Shown here piece after piece: positions 43,070 through 51,853 of a DNA stretch of 64,000 nucleotides. The notes beneath the pieces are model-generated. The model saw nothing but the letters and a program-made list of their open reading frames with translations. It was not told the origin of the DNA and did no database searches. Each line of letters begins with the position of its first letter. The stretch's first letter is position 1. Location of the stretch: assembly GCF_902459585.1 (NCBI RefSeq), contig NZ_CABPSC010000014.1:1-64000 (forward strand). The letters are read 5' to 3'. The translations under genes and the position numbers were made by a program. Source of the stretch: Pandoraea nosoerga (GTDB lineage: Bacteria > Pseudomonadota > Gammaproteobacteria > Burkholderiales > Burkholderiaceae).

Positions 43070-44143
43070 TCAGTTGCCGGCGCCGCGTGCCAGACGGCGC
43101 GCCCGCACGGCGTCGGCGAGCGTGTCGAGCACCTTCAGGCTGTCTTCCCAGTTGATGCAGGCATCGGTGATGCTCTGCCCGTAGGTGAGCGGCTGGCCGG
43201 GCACGTGGTCCTGGCGGCCGGCCACGAGATGCGATTCCACCATCACGCCAATGATGCGGTCATCGCCGGCGGCGATCTGACGCGCGATGTCCTCGCACAC
43301 CGGGATCTGGTTTTCGTGCTTTTTCTGGCTGTTGGCGTGCGAGGCGTCGATCATCACGCGCGCGGCCAGTCCCGACTTGGCGATCTCTTCGCAGGCGCTT
43401 TGCACGCTTGCGGCGTCGTAGTTGGGCGCCTTGCCGCCGCGCAGGATCAGGTGGCAGTCCTCATTGCCCGAGGTCGACACGATGGCCGAATGCCCGCCTT
43501 TGGTGACTGACAGGAAATGGTGCGGCTGCGAGGCGGCCTTGATGGCGTCCACGGCGATCTTCACGTTGCCGTCGGTGCCGTTCTTGAAGCCGACCGGGCA
43601 CGACAGCCCCGAGGCCAGTTCGCGGTGCACCTGCGATTCGGTGGTGCGCGCGCCAATGGCGCCCCACGACACGAGATCGGCGATGTACTGCGGGCTGATC
43701 ATGTCGAGATATTCGGTGCCGGCGGGCAGGCCCAGTTCGTTGATCTGCGCGAGCAGATCGCGCGCGAGGCGAAGACCGTCGTTGATCTTGAAGCTGTTGT
43801 CCATGTGGGGGTCGTTGATGAGCCCCTTCCAGCCGACCGTCGTGCGCGGCTTTTCGAAGTACACGCGCATCACGATTTCGAGCTCGCCCTTGAGGCGTTC
43901 GCGCTGTTCGACCAGGCGCGAGGCGTATTCCAGCGCAGCCTTCGGATCGTGGATCGAGCACGGGCCGATGATCACCACGAGACGGTCTTCCATGCCATGC
44001 AGCACGCGGTGAATGGCGCCGCGCGAGCGGTGGATGAGATCCGCGCTCCGTTCGGAGCAGGGGTATTCGCGAATCAGATGCGCCGGCGGCGTCAGTTCCT
44101 TGAGCTCGCGAATGCGGACGTCATCGGTGTTGTGGGGAGGCAT
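43070..44143 (-). CDS. aroG: 3-deoxy-7-phosphoheptulonate (DAHP) synthase, type I alpha
   Basis: A 357-residue first enzyme of the shikimate pathway, joining PEP and erythrose-4-phosphate. It has 'LVVIIGPCSIHDPKAALEYASRL', 'RVYFEKPRTTVGWKGLINDPHMD', 'GARTTESQVHRELASGLSCPVGFKNGTDG', 'HFLSVTKGGHSAIVSTSGN' and 'DASHANSQKKHENQ', the metal-, PEP- and feedback-site motifs of AroF/G/H enzymes. The inhibitor specificity (Phe, Tyr or Trp) cannot be read confidently. The ATG at 44143 has AGGAG 8 bp upstream. It is preceded by a leader peptide and an attenuator rich in Phe and Tyr codons, which argues for Phe/Tyr control. Confidence 0.96.
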   Translation of the reverse strand: MPPHNTDDVRIRELKELTPPAHLIREYPCSERSADLIHRSRGAIHRVLHGMEDRLVVIIGPCSIHDPKAALEYASRLVEQRERLKGELEIVMRVYFEKPRTTVGWKGLINDPHMDNSFKINDGLRLARDLLAQINELGLPAGTEYLDMISPQYIADLVSWGAIGARTTESQVHRELASGLSCPVGFKNGTDGNVKIAVDAIKAASQPHHFLSVTKGGHSAIVSTSGNEDCHLILRGGKAPNYDAASVQSACEEIAKSGLAARVMIDASHANSQKKHENQIPVCEDIARQIAAGDDRIIGVMVESHLVAGRQDHVPGQPLTYGQSITDACINWEDSLKVLDTLADAVRARRLARGAGN

Positions 44144-44197
44144 GGTCGTTTTCTCCTGGGCAGTGCTGAGTGCGTTTCGTTTCTCGGGATACGGGTC

Positions 44198-44230
44198 AAA
44201 AAAAAACCGCCAGACTCGCTGGCGGTTTTT
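44198..44230 (-). terminator. attenuator terminator hairpin of the aroG leader
   Basis: On the minus strand CCGCCAG (44225-44219) and CTGGCGG (44213-44207) form a perfect 7-bp GC-rich stem with a 5-base loop, flanked by A and U tracts and followed by nine U residues (44206-44198). It is an intrinsic terminator lying between the leader peptide and aroG. Its 5' arm, extended to CCGCCAGCG (44225-44217), can instead pair with the leader segment at 44283-44275, so it is conditional. Confidence 0.85.
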
Positions 44231-44248
44231 CAGGATTCGTTTCGTTGC

Positions 44249-44329
44249 TTACTGCTGCAAGTACCCCTCTCCATCCGCCAGCGGTGTGAGATTCGCAAAA
44301 AAGTAAAAATAAAACTTGCTGGCGATCAT
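44249..44329 (-). CDS. aroG leader peptide (Phe/Tyr-rich, 26 residues)
   Basis: A 26-codon open frame 106 bp upstream of aroG, with an ATG at 44329 and TAA at 44251-44249. Codons 6-11 encode F-Y-F-Y-F-F, six aromatic residues in a row, and another Tyr is codon 23. Such a run is essentially diagnostic of an attenuator leader peptide. The segment CGCCAGC at codons 2-4 is complementary to codons 15-18 (CGCTGGCGG), which in turn is complementary to the 5' arm of the terminator. Stalling at the aromatic codons would free segment 2 to form the antiterminator. The ribosome site is weak. Confidence 0.8.
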   Translation of the reverse strand: MIASKFYFYFFANLTPLADGEGYLQQ

Positions 44330-44380
44330 GAATGGGTCTCGGGTGTTGCACCGCGGACTTGCGCCGTGCACAGAAACAGC

Positions 44381-44409
44381 TTTATACGCCGAATCGTATG
44401 GCGCTGCAA
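44381..44409 (-). promoter_or_regulatory. promoter of the aroG leader transcript
   Basis: On the minus strand TTGCAG (44409-44404) is separated by exactly 17 bp from TATAAA (44386-44381), placing the predicted start about 45 bp before the leader-peptide ATG. An inverted repeat ATACG-N6-CGTAT overlaps the spacer and -10 box and may be an operator. Confidence 0.65.
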
Positions 44410-44506
44410 CCGCACCATCAAGCTAAAGCAGCGAAAAACGTGCGGAAATGTCGCAATTCTGTTGCCAATTTTGCGTCGATAAAATGAGTTCTCTGGAAAA
44501 CATGCG

Positions 44507-44534
44507 AAGACGCCCGGTTTGGGCCGGGCGTCTT
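44507..44534. terminator. terminator hairpin after tldD
   Basis: A perfect 11-bp stem AAGACGCCCGG / CCGGGCGTCTT with a 6-base loop lies about 50 bp after the tldD stop and before the aroG promoter. It lacks a long U-run on the tldD side but is well placed to separate the two units. Confidence 0.6.
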
Positions 44535-44586
44535 GCTAAGCTTTGCGCATTTTTTGCGTTGCGCCAAACGCGGCGCGAACGCGGCC

Positions 44587-46047
44587 TCAGGCGGTGCCGC
44601 CCACGGTCATGTTCTCGATGCGCAGCGTCGGCTGGCCCACGCCGACCGGCACGCTCTGACCTTCCTTGCCGCACACGCCCACGCCGGAGTCGAGCGACAT
44701 GTCGTTGCCGATCATGGTCACATCCTTGAGCGATTCGGGGCCGTTGCCGATGAGCGTCGCGCCCTTGACCGGGTAGGTGATCTTGCCGTCCTCGATCATG
44801 TACGCCTCGGACATCGAGAACACGAACTTGCCGTTGGTGATGTCGACCTGCCCGCCGCCGAAGTTCACGGCATAAAGGCCGCGCTTGACCGACTTGATGA
44901 TTTCCTCGGGGTCCTTGTCGCCGCCGAGCATGTATGTGTTCGTCATGCGCGGCATCGGCAGCGCCGCGTATGACTCGCGGCGACCGTTGCCCGTGACCGG
45001 CATTTTCATCAGGCGCGCGTTCATGCTGTCCTGCATGTAGCCCTTCAGGATCCCGTCTTCGATCAGTGTGGTGCACTGCGTCGGGTTGCCTTCGTCGTCG
45101 ATGTTGAGCGAGCCGCGGCGGTTCGACAGCGTGCCGTCGTCGACCACGGTGACGCCCTTGGCGGCCACGCGTTCGCCGAGGCGTCCCGAGAAGGCGGACG
45201 AGCCCTTGCGGTTGAAGTCGCCCTCCAGGCCGTGGCCGACCGCTTCGTGCAGCAGCACGCCGGGCCAGCCCGGGCCGAGCACGACGGTCATGGCGCCGGC
45301 CGGGGCGGGGCGGGCGTCGAGCTTGACGATGGCGCCGTCGACCGCCTCCTTGACGTACTTTTCGAGCAGTTCGTCCGTGAAGTAGCCGTAATCGAGGCGC
45401 GCACCGCCGCCGCTGTTGCCGATCTCGCGGCGTCCGTTGGACTCGACGATGACGGTGACCGACACGCGCACGAGCGGACGAACGTCGGCCGCGATCACGC
45501 CGTCGCTGCGCGCGACGAGCACGACATCGTACTCGCCGGCGAGGCCCGCCATGACCTGCGAGACGCGCGCGTCGCGCGCGCGGGCGAGCTTCTCCACGCG
45601 CTCGAGCAGCGCGACCTTGCCGTTGGCGTCGAGCGAGGCGAGCGGGTCGGCAGGCAGGTACAGGCCGTGGCCGCTGGTGCTCGAGAGCTTGCTGCCGACC
45701 TTTACGCGTCCGCGTCCGGCCGAGGCAATGCTGCGCGTGGCGGCAGCCGCGTCCTTGAGCGCGACCTCAGAGATGTCGTCCGAGTACGCGAAAGCGGTGC
45801 GATCACCCACGATGGCGCGCACCCCGACGCCCTGATCGATCGAGAACGACCCCGATTTGACGATGCCTTCCTCGAGGCTCCACGCTTCGCTGCGCGTGTA
45901 CTGGAAGTACAGGTCGGCATAGTCGACCCGGTGCGTGAAGATGTCGCCGAGCGCGCGTTGCAGGTGGCTTTCGTCGAGGCCATACGGCGTGAGCAGGAGC
46001 TCGCGCGCCGTGGCCAGGTTCTGGATGCCGGTGTCGATGATTTTCAT
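44587..46047 (-). CDS. tldD: TldD metalloprotease subunit
   Basis: A 486-residue protein of the TldD/PmbA family, which with TldE (PmbA) degrades unfolded or leader-containing peptides, including microcin B17 precursor and CcdA. The Zn site HEXXXH appears as '[18 protein letters not shown]' (about 265-282), with '[33 protein letters not shown]' and '[31 protein letters not shown]' at the C-terminus. It is downstream of the nitrilase gene with 76 bp between, in the order yhdP-nit-tldD common in beta-proteobacteria. pmbA is not in the window. Confidence 0.96.
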   Translation of the reverse strand: MKIIDTGIQNLATARELLLTPYGLDESHLQRALGDIFTHRVDYADLYFQYTRSEAWSLEEGIVKSGSFSIDQGVGVRAIVGDRTAFAYSDDISEVALKDAAAATRSIASAGRGRVKVGSKLSSTSGHGLYLPADPLASLDANGKVALLERVEKLARARDARVSQVMAGLAGEYDVVLVARSDGVIAADVRPLVRVSVTVIVESNGRREIGNSGGGARLDYGYFTDELLEKYVKEAVDGAIVKLDARPAPAGAMTVVLGPGWPGVLLHEAVGHGLEGDFNRKGSSAFSGRLGERVAAKGVTVVDDGTLSNRRGSLNIDDEGNPTQCTTLIEDGILKGYMQDSMNARLMKMPVTGNGRRESYAALPMPRMTNTYMLGGDKDPEEIIKSVKRGLYAVNFGGGQVDITNGKFVFSMSEAYMIEDGKITYPVKGATLIGNGPESLKDVTMIGNDMSLDSGVGVCGKEGQSVPVGVGQPTLRIENMTVGGTA

Positions 46048-46123
46048 GCGGTGTCAGGCCAAGGAAAGGTATTCGGTGGATGAGGGCGAATATGGGAGCC
46101 AGTTGGGGGCGAAAGCCCGGAAA

Positions 46124-46972
<849 letters not shown>

Positions 46973-47048
46973 TTCTGGGCGAATCGGGCTCGATTTGAGA
47001 CGGATATGGGCGGGCGGGAGCGGGCGGCGGCAGGCGCGGCAAAGGCGC

Positions 47049-50000
47049 TCAATTGCCGCGCATGCCGAGCGATCGCGCGCGGTCTTGCGTCTGCGGCCGG
47101 GTCTCCGGCGTTGTTTCGATCTTACTCTTATTGTCGCTTCCCTGTCCGATGACCGGATTGTCCCAGGAACCGGTCACGTGATACCGGCTCGAGAGCGTGC
47201 GCGAGAGCTGATCGCCCAGCGCCAGTTGCGCAAAGAAGGAGCCGATGCCCAGCGCCGGGTTGATGATTGCCCACGCAAGCGAGGCCGACGCCGCGTTGAT
47301 CTTCGGCAACACCAGCACGTTCAGATCCTGCGTCTCGCGTGCGAGGTCGGTGTGGCCGTCGATCTTGATGGTGGCCGCGTTGGCGTTGATGGTCAGGTCG
47401 TTCGTCGTGGCCACGCCGGCCTGCATGGTGGCGTTGCCGTCGATGCTGTCGAACGGCAGGCCGCTGCCGATCACGCTGTTGAAGTCGAACGTGATGATCT
47501 TGGTGAGCGTCTGCAGCGAGAGCACGCCCAGCAGCTTCGCGAGCCCCGGGTCCGCTTTCAGGATCTGTCCGCGCCGCAGATCGACCTTCACGCGCCCGCC
47601 GAGCGTCGGATAGTCGATGGCATCGGGCCCGCCGCGCCAGCCGAAGCGGCCCGACACCGTGCCCGAGCCGTCCTTGAGCGTCTTGGGCAGCCCCAGCCGG
47701 TCGAGCAGGCCGCCCGCGTCCTTCACGTCGAGATTGAAGTCGAGCACTGTACGGCGCGGCACGTCCTCGTTGCTGCCGGCGGCCGCCGCGCGCCGCCGCG
47801 ACGTGCGCCAGTTGCCGCTCACGTCCAGCGTGGCGGCGTTGTTGCTCAGCTGCAGTTTCGTGAGCTGCCAGACGGGCACGCCGTCCTCGACGTCGTTGTG
47901 CGCGTTGAGCGTGAGCTTGCCCAGCGGCTTGTCGCGCAGCACGAAATCGTTCGCGACGAGGTCGATGGCGGGGAATTCATCGCTCGGCTCGTCGAGCACC
48001 TGCGTGAGAACGTCCTCGCCGTGCTCTTCGCGCGGGATGACGAGCTTCGCGAGCCGCGCGCGAATCGCTCCCGACGGACTCTTCGCGTCGGGCGCATGCC
48101 ACTCGGCGAAGCCGGACACCAGATCGGACGCGAGGCTGACCTGCCAGTCGCGATCGTTGCGCTGCGCGCCGACGACGAACTCCGGCCACAGGCGCGACAT
48201 CAGGCGCACCTGCCTCGCGTGCAGCGCGAGGCGCGTGGGAATGTAAGGCGTGAGCGCGCCGAATTCGTCACGCGCGGCCGCGGCGGTGGCGGCCGGTGCG
48301 GGCGGCGTGCCTTGCGTGCCGGGCGTGACGGCGGCGCTATCGAGCGAGGCAATCACGCTGCGCCAGGCGTCCACGTCGAGCGTGTCGAACTGTGCGGCCG
48401 CCTGCACGCCTTCGCGCGGGGCCGGCACCGGCTGATTGACGCCGATGCCGCCGCGCAGCACGTCGACGCGCGTTCCGATGCGCTGCTGCACGTAGTTGGC
48501 CTGCACGCTGCCGATGGCGAATTCGAGCGTATCGATGCGGCGCCCGCCGGGGTTCGGCTGGGGCCGCAGCGTGAAGCGTGCGGGCAGGGACGTCTCCGCA
48601 CTCTTGCCGAGCGGCGCCGGCAGATTGACGGCGAGGCCGGCGAGCGTCGATTGCACGGCCACTTCCGTCATGCCCTGGCGCACCGCGACCGTCGCGGTGT
48701 ACGGCGTGCTGCCCGTCATGCGCTTGGCGAGCTGCGCGAGCGAGGCGTTCTCGCGGTTCTCGCGCAGTCCTTGCGCGCTCATCGTGCCGCTGATGTTCAG
48801 CGCGATGGTGCCGTCGTCGCGACTGCCGCCCGAGGCGCGCACCTCGCCGCCGAGGAACGTGCCGCGCAGGTTGTCGAGCGAGATGCCACGCTCGGTGAAC
48901 GCGAGTTCGCCGTCCACGGCGCCGAACGTGGGCAGGCCGCCGAGCAGCGTCACGTCGTTGCGCAGGAAGCGCGCGCGTCCGGTGACCTTCGAGCGGTCGG
49001 TGTGCTCGAGCGGCATGGACAACTGCATGGCGAGCTGTGTGGTGCCGCTCGCCCGCGTCTCGTCGGTGAAGTCGCCGATCCAGTGGCCTACCGGGCTGCT
49101 GTTGAGGTACTTCACGAAATCGGCCGCGGGCCCCTTGGCGTCGCCCTTGAGCGTGAGCGTCGAATCGTTCTGACCGATGTTGCTGATATCGCCGAGCACC
49201 TGCGTGAGCGTCACGCCGAAGACCGTGCCGGAGTCGATGGCGATGTGCAGCTTGTCCGCGTCGAAGCGCAGGTTGCCGCGCACCTTCTCGAACGAGGGCC
49301 AGACTTCCGTATGGCCGGGACGCAGCGGCGAGGGGTTGAACGTCACGTCGACGAGCGGAATGTCGACGTTGAACCTGCCGCCGCCCTTGCCGTAGGGGAA
49401 GTCCTCGAGGTCGCCCTGCACGGCGAACGGCGCGTTTTGCACCGTGCCGGCGAGCAGTGCGCGCTGCAGATAGTCGCGCACGCCGGCGCCGATGTCGGTC
49501 GGCAGATAGCGCGGCACCGCGTTGGCATTCGCGCGCGCGATGTTGCCCTTCAGGTCGACGATGCCGTTGCCCTTGCCGCCGTTGTGCCAGGTGCCGCTCA
49601 CGTCGCCCGCGAGTTCGGCGTTCTGCACATGCAGCGCATCGATACGCACCTGCACGTTGGCCGGCGCATCGCGCCGGGCCGCGGAACGCGACACGCGCCA
49701 CGACGTGCGCGCGCTCAGCGTGTCGAGATCGATGCGCGGCTGGTCGAAGCGGCCGGGAAAGTCCAGCGTGGCATTCCTTGCGTCGAGCGTCAGAGCGCCG
49801 CGCGTCTGGTCGGCATCCACGTGGCCGCTCAGGTTCGAGAAGCCGGGGCGCCCGGCGTTTGGCGCGCCGGGTTGCGCCGGCGGGCGCTGACTGGCCTGGC
49901 TGTCGATGCCGAGGCCCTCGAAGTCGGCCACCACGCGGTACCGGTCGCGCTCGGGCGGCAACTGCTTGAGCCCCGGCAGGTCGCGCCAGTTGCCCGATCC

Positions 50001-51434
50001 ATGCGGCTTGGGCGCCTGGTAGCTGAGATCGAAGTTGGCGAGGCGGCCGCGCGGGCGGAAGCTGGCGAGCGTCTCGCGGGTCTGGGCGTCGATCGGCAGC
50101 GACGGCACGAGCGCCATCGCCGCGCCGATGTCGAAGCGCTGGCCGGCGAGCGTCATGCGCTGGCCATGCTCCTGCGAGCCGGGGGCATAGCTGCCCCGGA
50201 GGTCCGGCACGTCGAGCGTGGGACGGCCGGCGGCCTGCAGCGTCAGGTCGCGCGCGCGCAGGTTCCAGCCCGCGTCGGCCTGGGCGCCGGCGCGCGTGAG
50301 ATCGATGCGCCCGCCGGTGGCGTCGAACGTGAGCGGCGGCAGATCGTCCGCCAATTGCACCGACGTGTTCTCGCCGGCCGCGCGCAGCGTGGCGCCGATG
50401 AGCGCGCCGCTGTCGAAATCGACCCAGGCGCGAGCGGCGACACGCCCGCGCGAATCCTTGCCCGGCAGATCGACGTAGCGCGCCAGCGCGCTCAGATCGA
50501 GCGTGCCGAGCTCGGCGTAGACCTGTCCGCGCCAGCGCTCGACTTCGCCGGGGCGCGTGAACAGCGGGCTCGTAAAGCGCGCCCGGATGTCGAGCGGCGC
50601 GACCATGCCGGCCGGCGGCGTGGCCTGCAAGCCAAATCGATGCTCGAAGCCGCGATTGCGCAGCATGGCGTTTACTTGCGTGACGACGAGCTCGGGCACG
50701 TCGCGCGTGGCGTCGCGCCAGCGCACCGTGCCGCCGCGAACGACGACGCGCGCCTGACGCATCAGCCAGTCGGCGGCCTGCGTGTTCGACGCGCCGGTGT
50801 TGCCGCTGATGGGCAATCCCGCCACGAGCACCGAGCCGTCGGCCAGACGCTCGACCGTCAGGTCCGGCTGATACAGCGTGAGGTCGGACAGGCGCAGATC
50901 CAGATGGAGCAGGCTTGTCCACGAGAGCACGGCGTCGAGCCGGTGCAGCGTGAGTCCCGGATCGGCCGGCGGCGGGGCGCCCGGCGGAGCATAGGCGACG
51001 GCGGCGTTCGCCGTATCCCCGGAATGGCGCGCGTTGCCCGCAGCGGACGCCGACGCATCGGCACGGCTCGCGGGCACGGGCACCGCCACGCGCGCGAGCG
51101 GGTGCGCCTTGGGCTTCGGGGCCGGCGCGGCGCGCGCCACGCGCACGTCTTCGAGCGTCAGATACGGATGCCAGCCACGCCAGACGGCGTCGACGCGGCC
51201 GATGGTCACGGGCAGGCCGATGGCGCGCGTGGCCGCCGCTTCGATTTGCGGGCGGTAGTCGGCAACACGGGGGAGGATCACGTACCGGGTCGCGAGGACG
51301 ACGGCACCAAGTCCGAAATAGACGATGACGACGAGCGCCAGCAGCCATTCCAGGGCCAGGCGCAGGCCACGCGGCAGTGACGAGAACCAGGACCGGGTCG
51401 CAGTGGGCGAGGCGGGCGGCTTACGGTCGGTCAT
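47049..51434 (-). CDS. yhdP: YhdP-family envelope protein (AsmA-like, phospholipid transport)
   Basis: A 1461-residue protein with one N-terminal TM segment ('LRLALEWLLALVVIVYFGLGAVVLATRYVILP', about 24-54) and a very long periplasmic beta-rich region of repeating AsmA-like strands. It ends with the AsmA C-terminal block ('LLGVLSLQTLTKIITFDFNSVIGSGLPFDSIDGNATMQAGVATTNDLTINANAATIKIDGHTDL'). YhdP, TamB and YdbH form hydrophobic bridges carrying phospholipid to the outer membrane. Length exceeds the E. coli protein by about 200 residues. It is the first gene of yhdP-nit-tldD, divergent from glnE. Confidence 0.9.
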   Translation of the reverse strand: MTDRKPPASPTATRSWFSSLPRGLRLALEWLLALVVIVYFGLGAVVLATRYVILPRVADYRPQIEAAATRAIGLPVTIGRVDAVWRGWHPYLTLEDVRVARAAPAPKPKAHPLARVAVPVPASRADASASAAGNARHSGDTANAAVAYAPPGAPPPADPGLTLHRLDAVLSWTSLLHLDLRLSDLTLYQPDLTVERLADGSVLVAGLPISGNTGASNTQAADWLMRQARVVVRGGTVRWRDATRDVPELVVTQVNAMLRNRGFEHRFGLQATPPAGMVAPLDIRARFTSPLFTRPGEVERWRGQVYAELGTLDLSALARYVDLPGKDSRGRVAARAWVDFDSGALIGATLRAAGENTSVQLADDLPPLTFDATGGRIDLTRAGAQADAGWNLRARDLTLQAAGRPTLDVPDLRGSYAPGSQEHGQRMTLAGQRFDIGAAMALVPSLPIDAQTRETLASFRPRGRLANFDLSYQAPKPHGSGNWRDLPGLKQLPPERDRYRVVADFEGLGIDSQASQRPPAQPGAPNAGRPGFSNLSGHVDADQTRGALTLDARNATLDFPGRFDQPRIDLDTLSARTSWRVSRSAARRDAPANVQVRIDALHVQNAELAGDVSGTWHNGGKGNGIVDLKGNIARANANAVPRYLPTDIGAGVRDYLQRALLAGTVQNAPFAVQGDLEDFPYGKGGGRFNVDIPLVDVTFNPSPLRPGHTEVWPSFEKVRGNLRFDADKLHIAIDSGTVFGVTLTQVLGDISNIGQNDSTLTLKGDAKGPAADFVKYLNSSPVGHWIGDFTDETRASGTTQLAMQLSMPLEHTDRSKVTGRARFLRNDVTLLGGLPTFGAVDGELAFTERGISLDNLRGTFLGGEVRASGGSRDDGTIALNISGTMSAQGLRENRENASLAQLAKRMTGSTPYTATVAVRQGMTEVAVQSTLAGLAVNLPAPLGKSAETSLPARFTLRPQPNPGGRRIDTLEFAIGSVQANYVQQRIGTRVDVLRGGIGVNQPVPAPREGVQAAAQFDTLDVDAWRSVIASLDSAAVTPGTQGTPPAPAATAAAARDEFGALTPYIPTRLALHARQVRLMSRLWPEFVVGAQRNDRDWQVSLASDLVSGFAEWHAPDAKSPSGAIRARLAKLVIPREEHGEDVLTQVLDEPSDEFPAIDLVANDFVLRDKPLGKLTLNAHNDVEDGVPVWQLTKLQLSNNAATLDVSGNWRTSRRRAAAAGSNEDVPRRTVLDFNLDVKDAGGLLDRLGLPKTLKDGSGTVSGRFGWRGGPDAIDYPTLGGRVKVDLRRGQILKADPGLAKLLGVLSLQTLTKIITFDFNSVIGSGLPFDSIDGNATMQAGVATTNDLTINANAATIKIDGHTDLARETQDLNVLVLPKINAASASLAWAIINPALGIGSFFAQLALGDQLSRTLSSRYHVTGSWDNPVIGQGSDNKSKIETTPETRPQTQDRARSLGMRGN

Positions 51435-51853
51435 GCTGCGCGTCTACGAGGGAATGTGGTAGTTTCTGTGGCAAAGACTGTAACACAAGCCCAGTGCCGC
51501 CCGAGCGGCCGGCCGTCGCGCAAACAGACGGGGGATCGGGTGTCTGATCGCGCGCAGGTAAGCCTGTGAAAGCTCGCGAAAGCCGCCGGGCCACCGAAGG
51601 GGCGAGGGCGGATGAGGGGGGAGCGTGGACGACGGCGGCCAACGCCGGCGCGAACGAACCTCCTCGCACGCCGCGCTTGCATGGCATGCCGGACCGCCGT
51701 CGTTCGCGCCGTCGTTCGCACCGTCGTTCGCACCGTCGTTCGCACCGTCTGGCGCCGCAGGCCCTGGTGCCGCAGGCGCGTTCCGGCTTGGGTTTCGGTC
51801 TTGCCGACAGACATCGCGTCTCCTCATTCCCTGTGCTGACCGGAAGCCCGCCC
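51435..51853. other. divergent region yhdP/glnE
   Basis: This 419-bp region contains a 12-bp tandem repeat (51695-51754), described separately. The glnE frame stays open back to 51566, but that stretch would encode only repeat-derived Arg/Ser/His and disordered sequence, and has no convincing ribosome site. Confidence 0.4.
51695..51754. repeat. 12-bp tandem repeat (CRCCGTCGTTCG), about 4.5 copies
   Basis: Units at 51695, 51707, 51719 and 51731 differ only at one base (cgccgtcgttcg or caccgtcgttcg); a degenerate fifth follows. The repeat lies about 100 bp before the glnE start chosen here. Confidence 0.8.
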
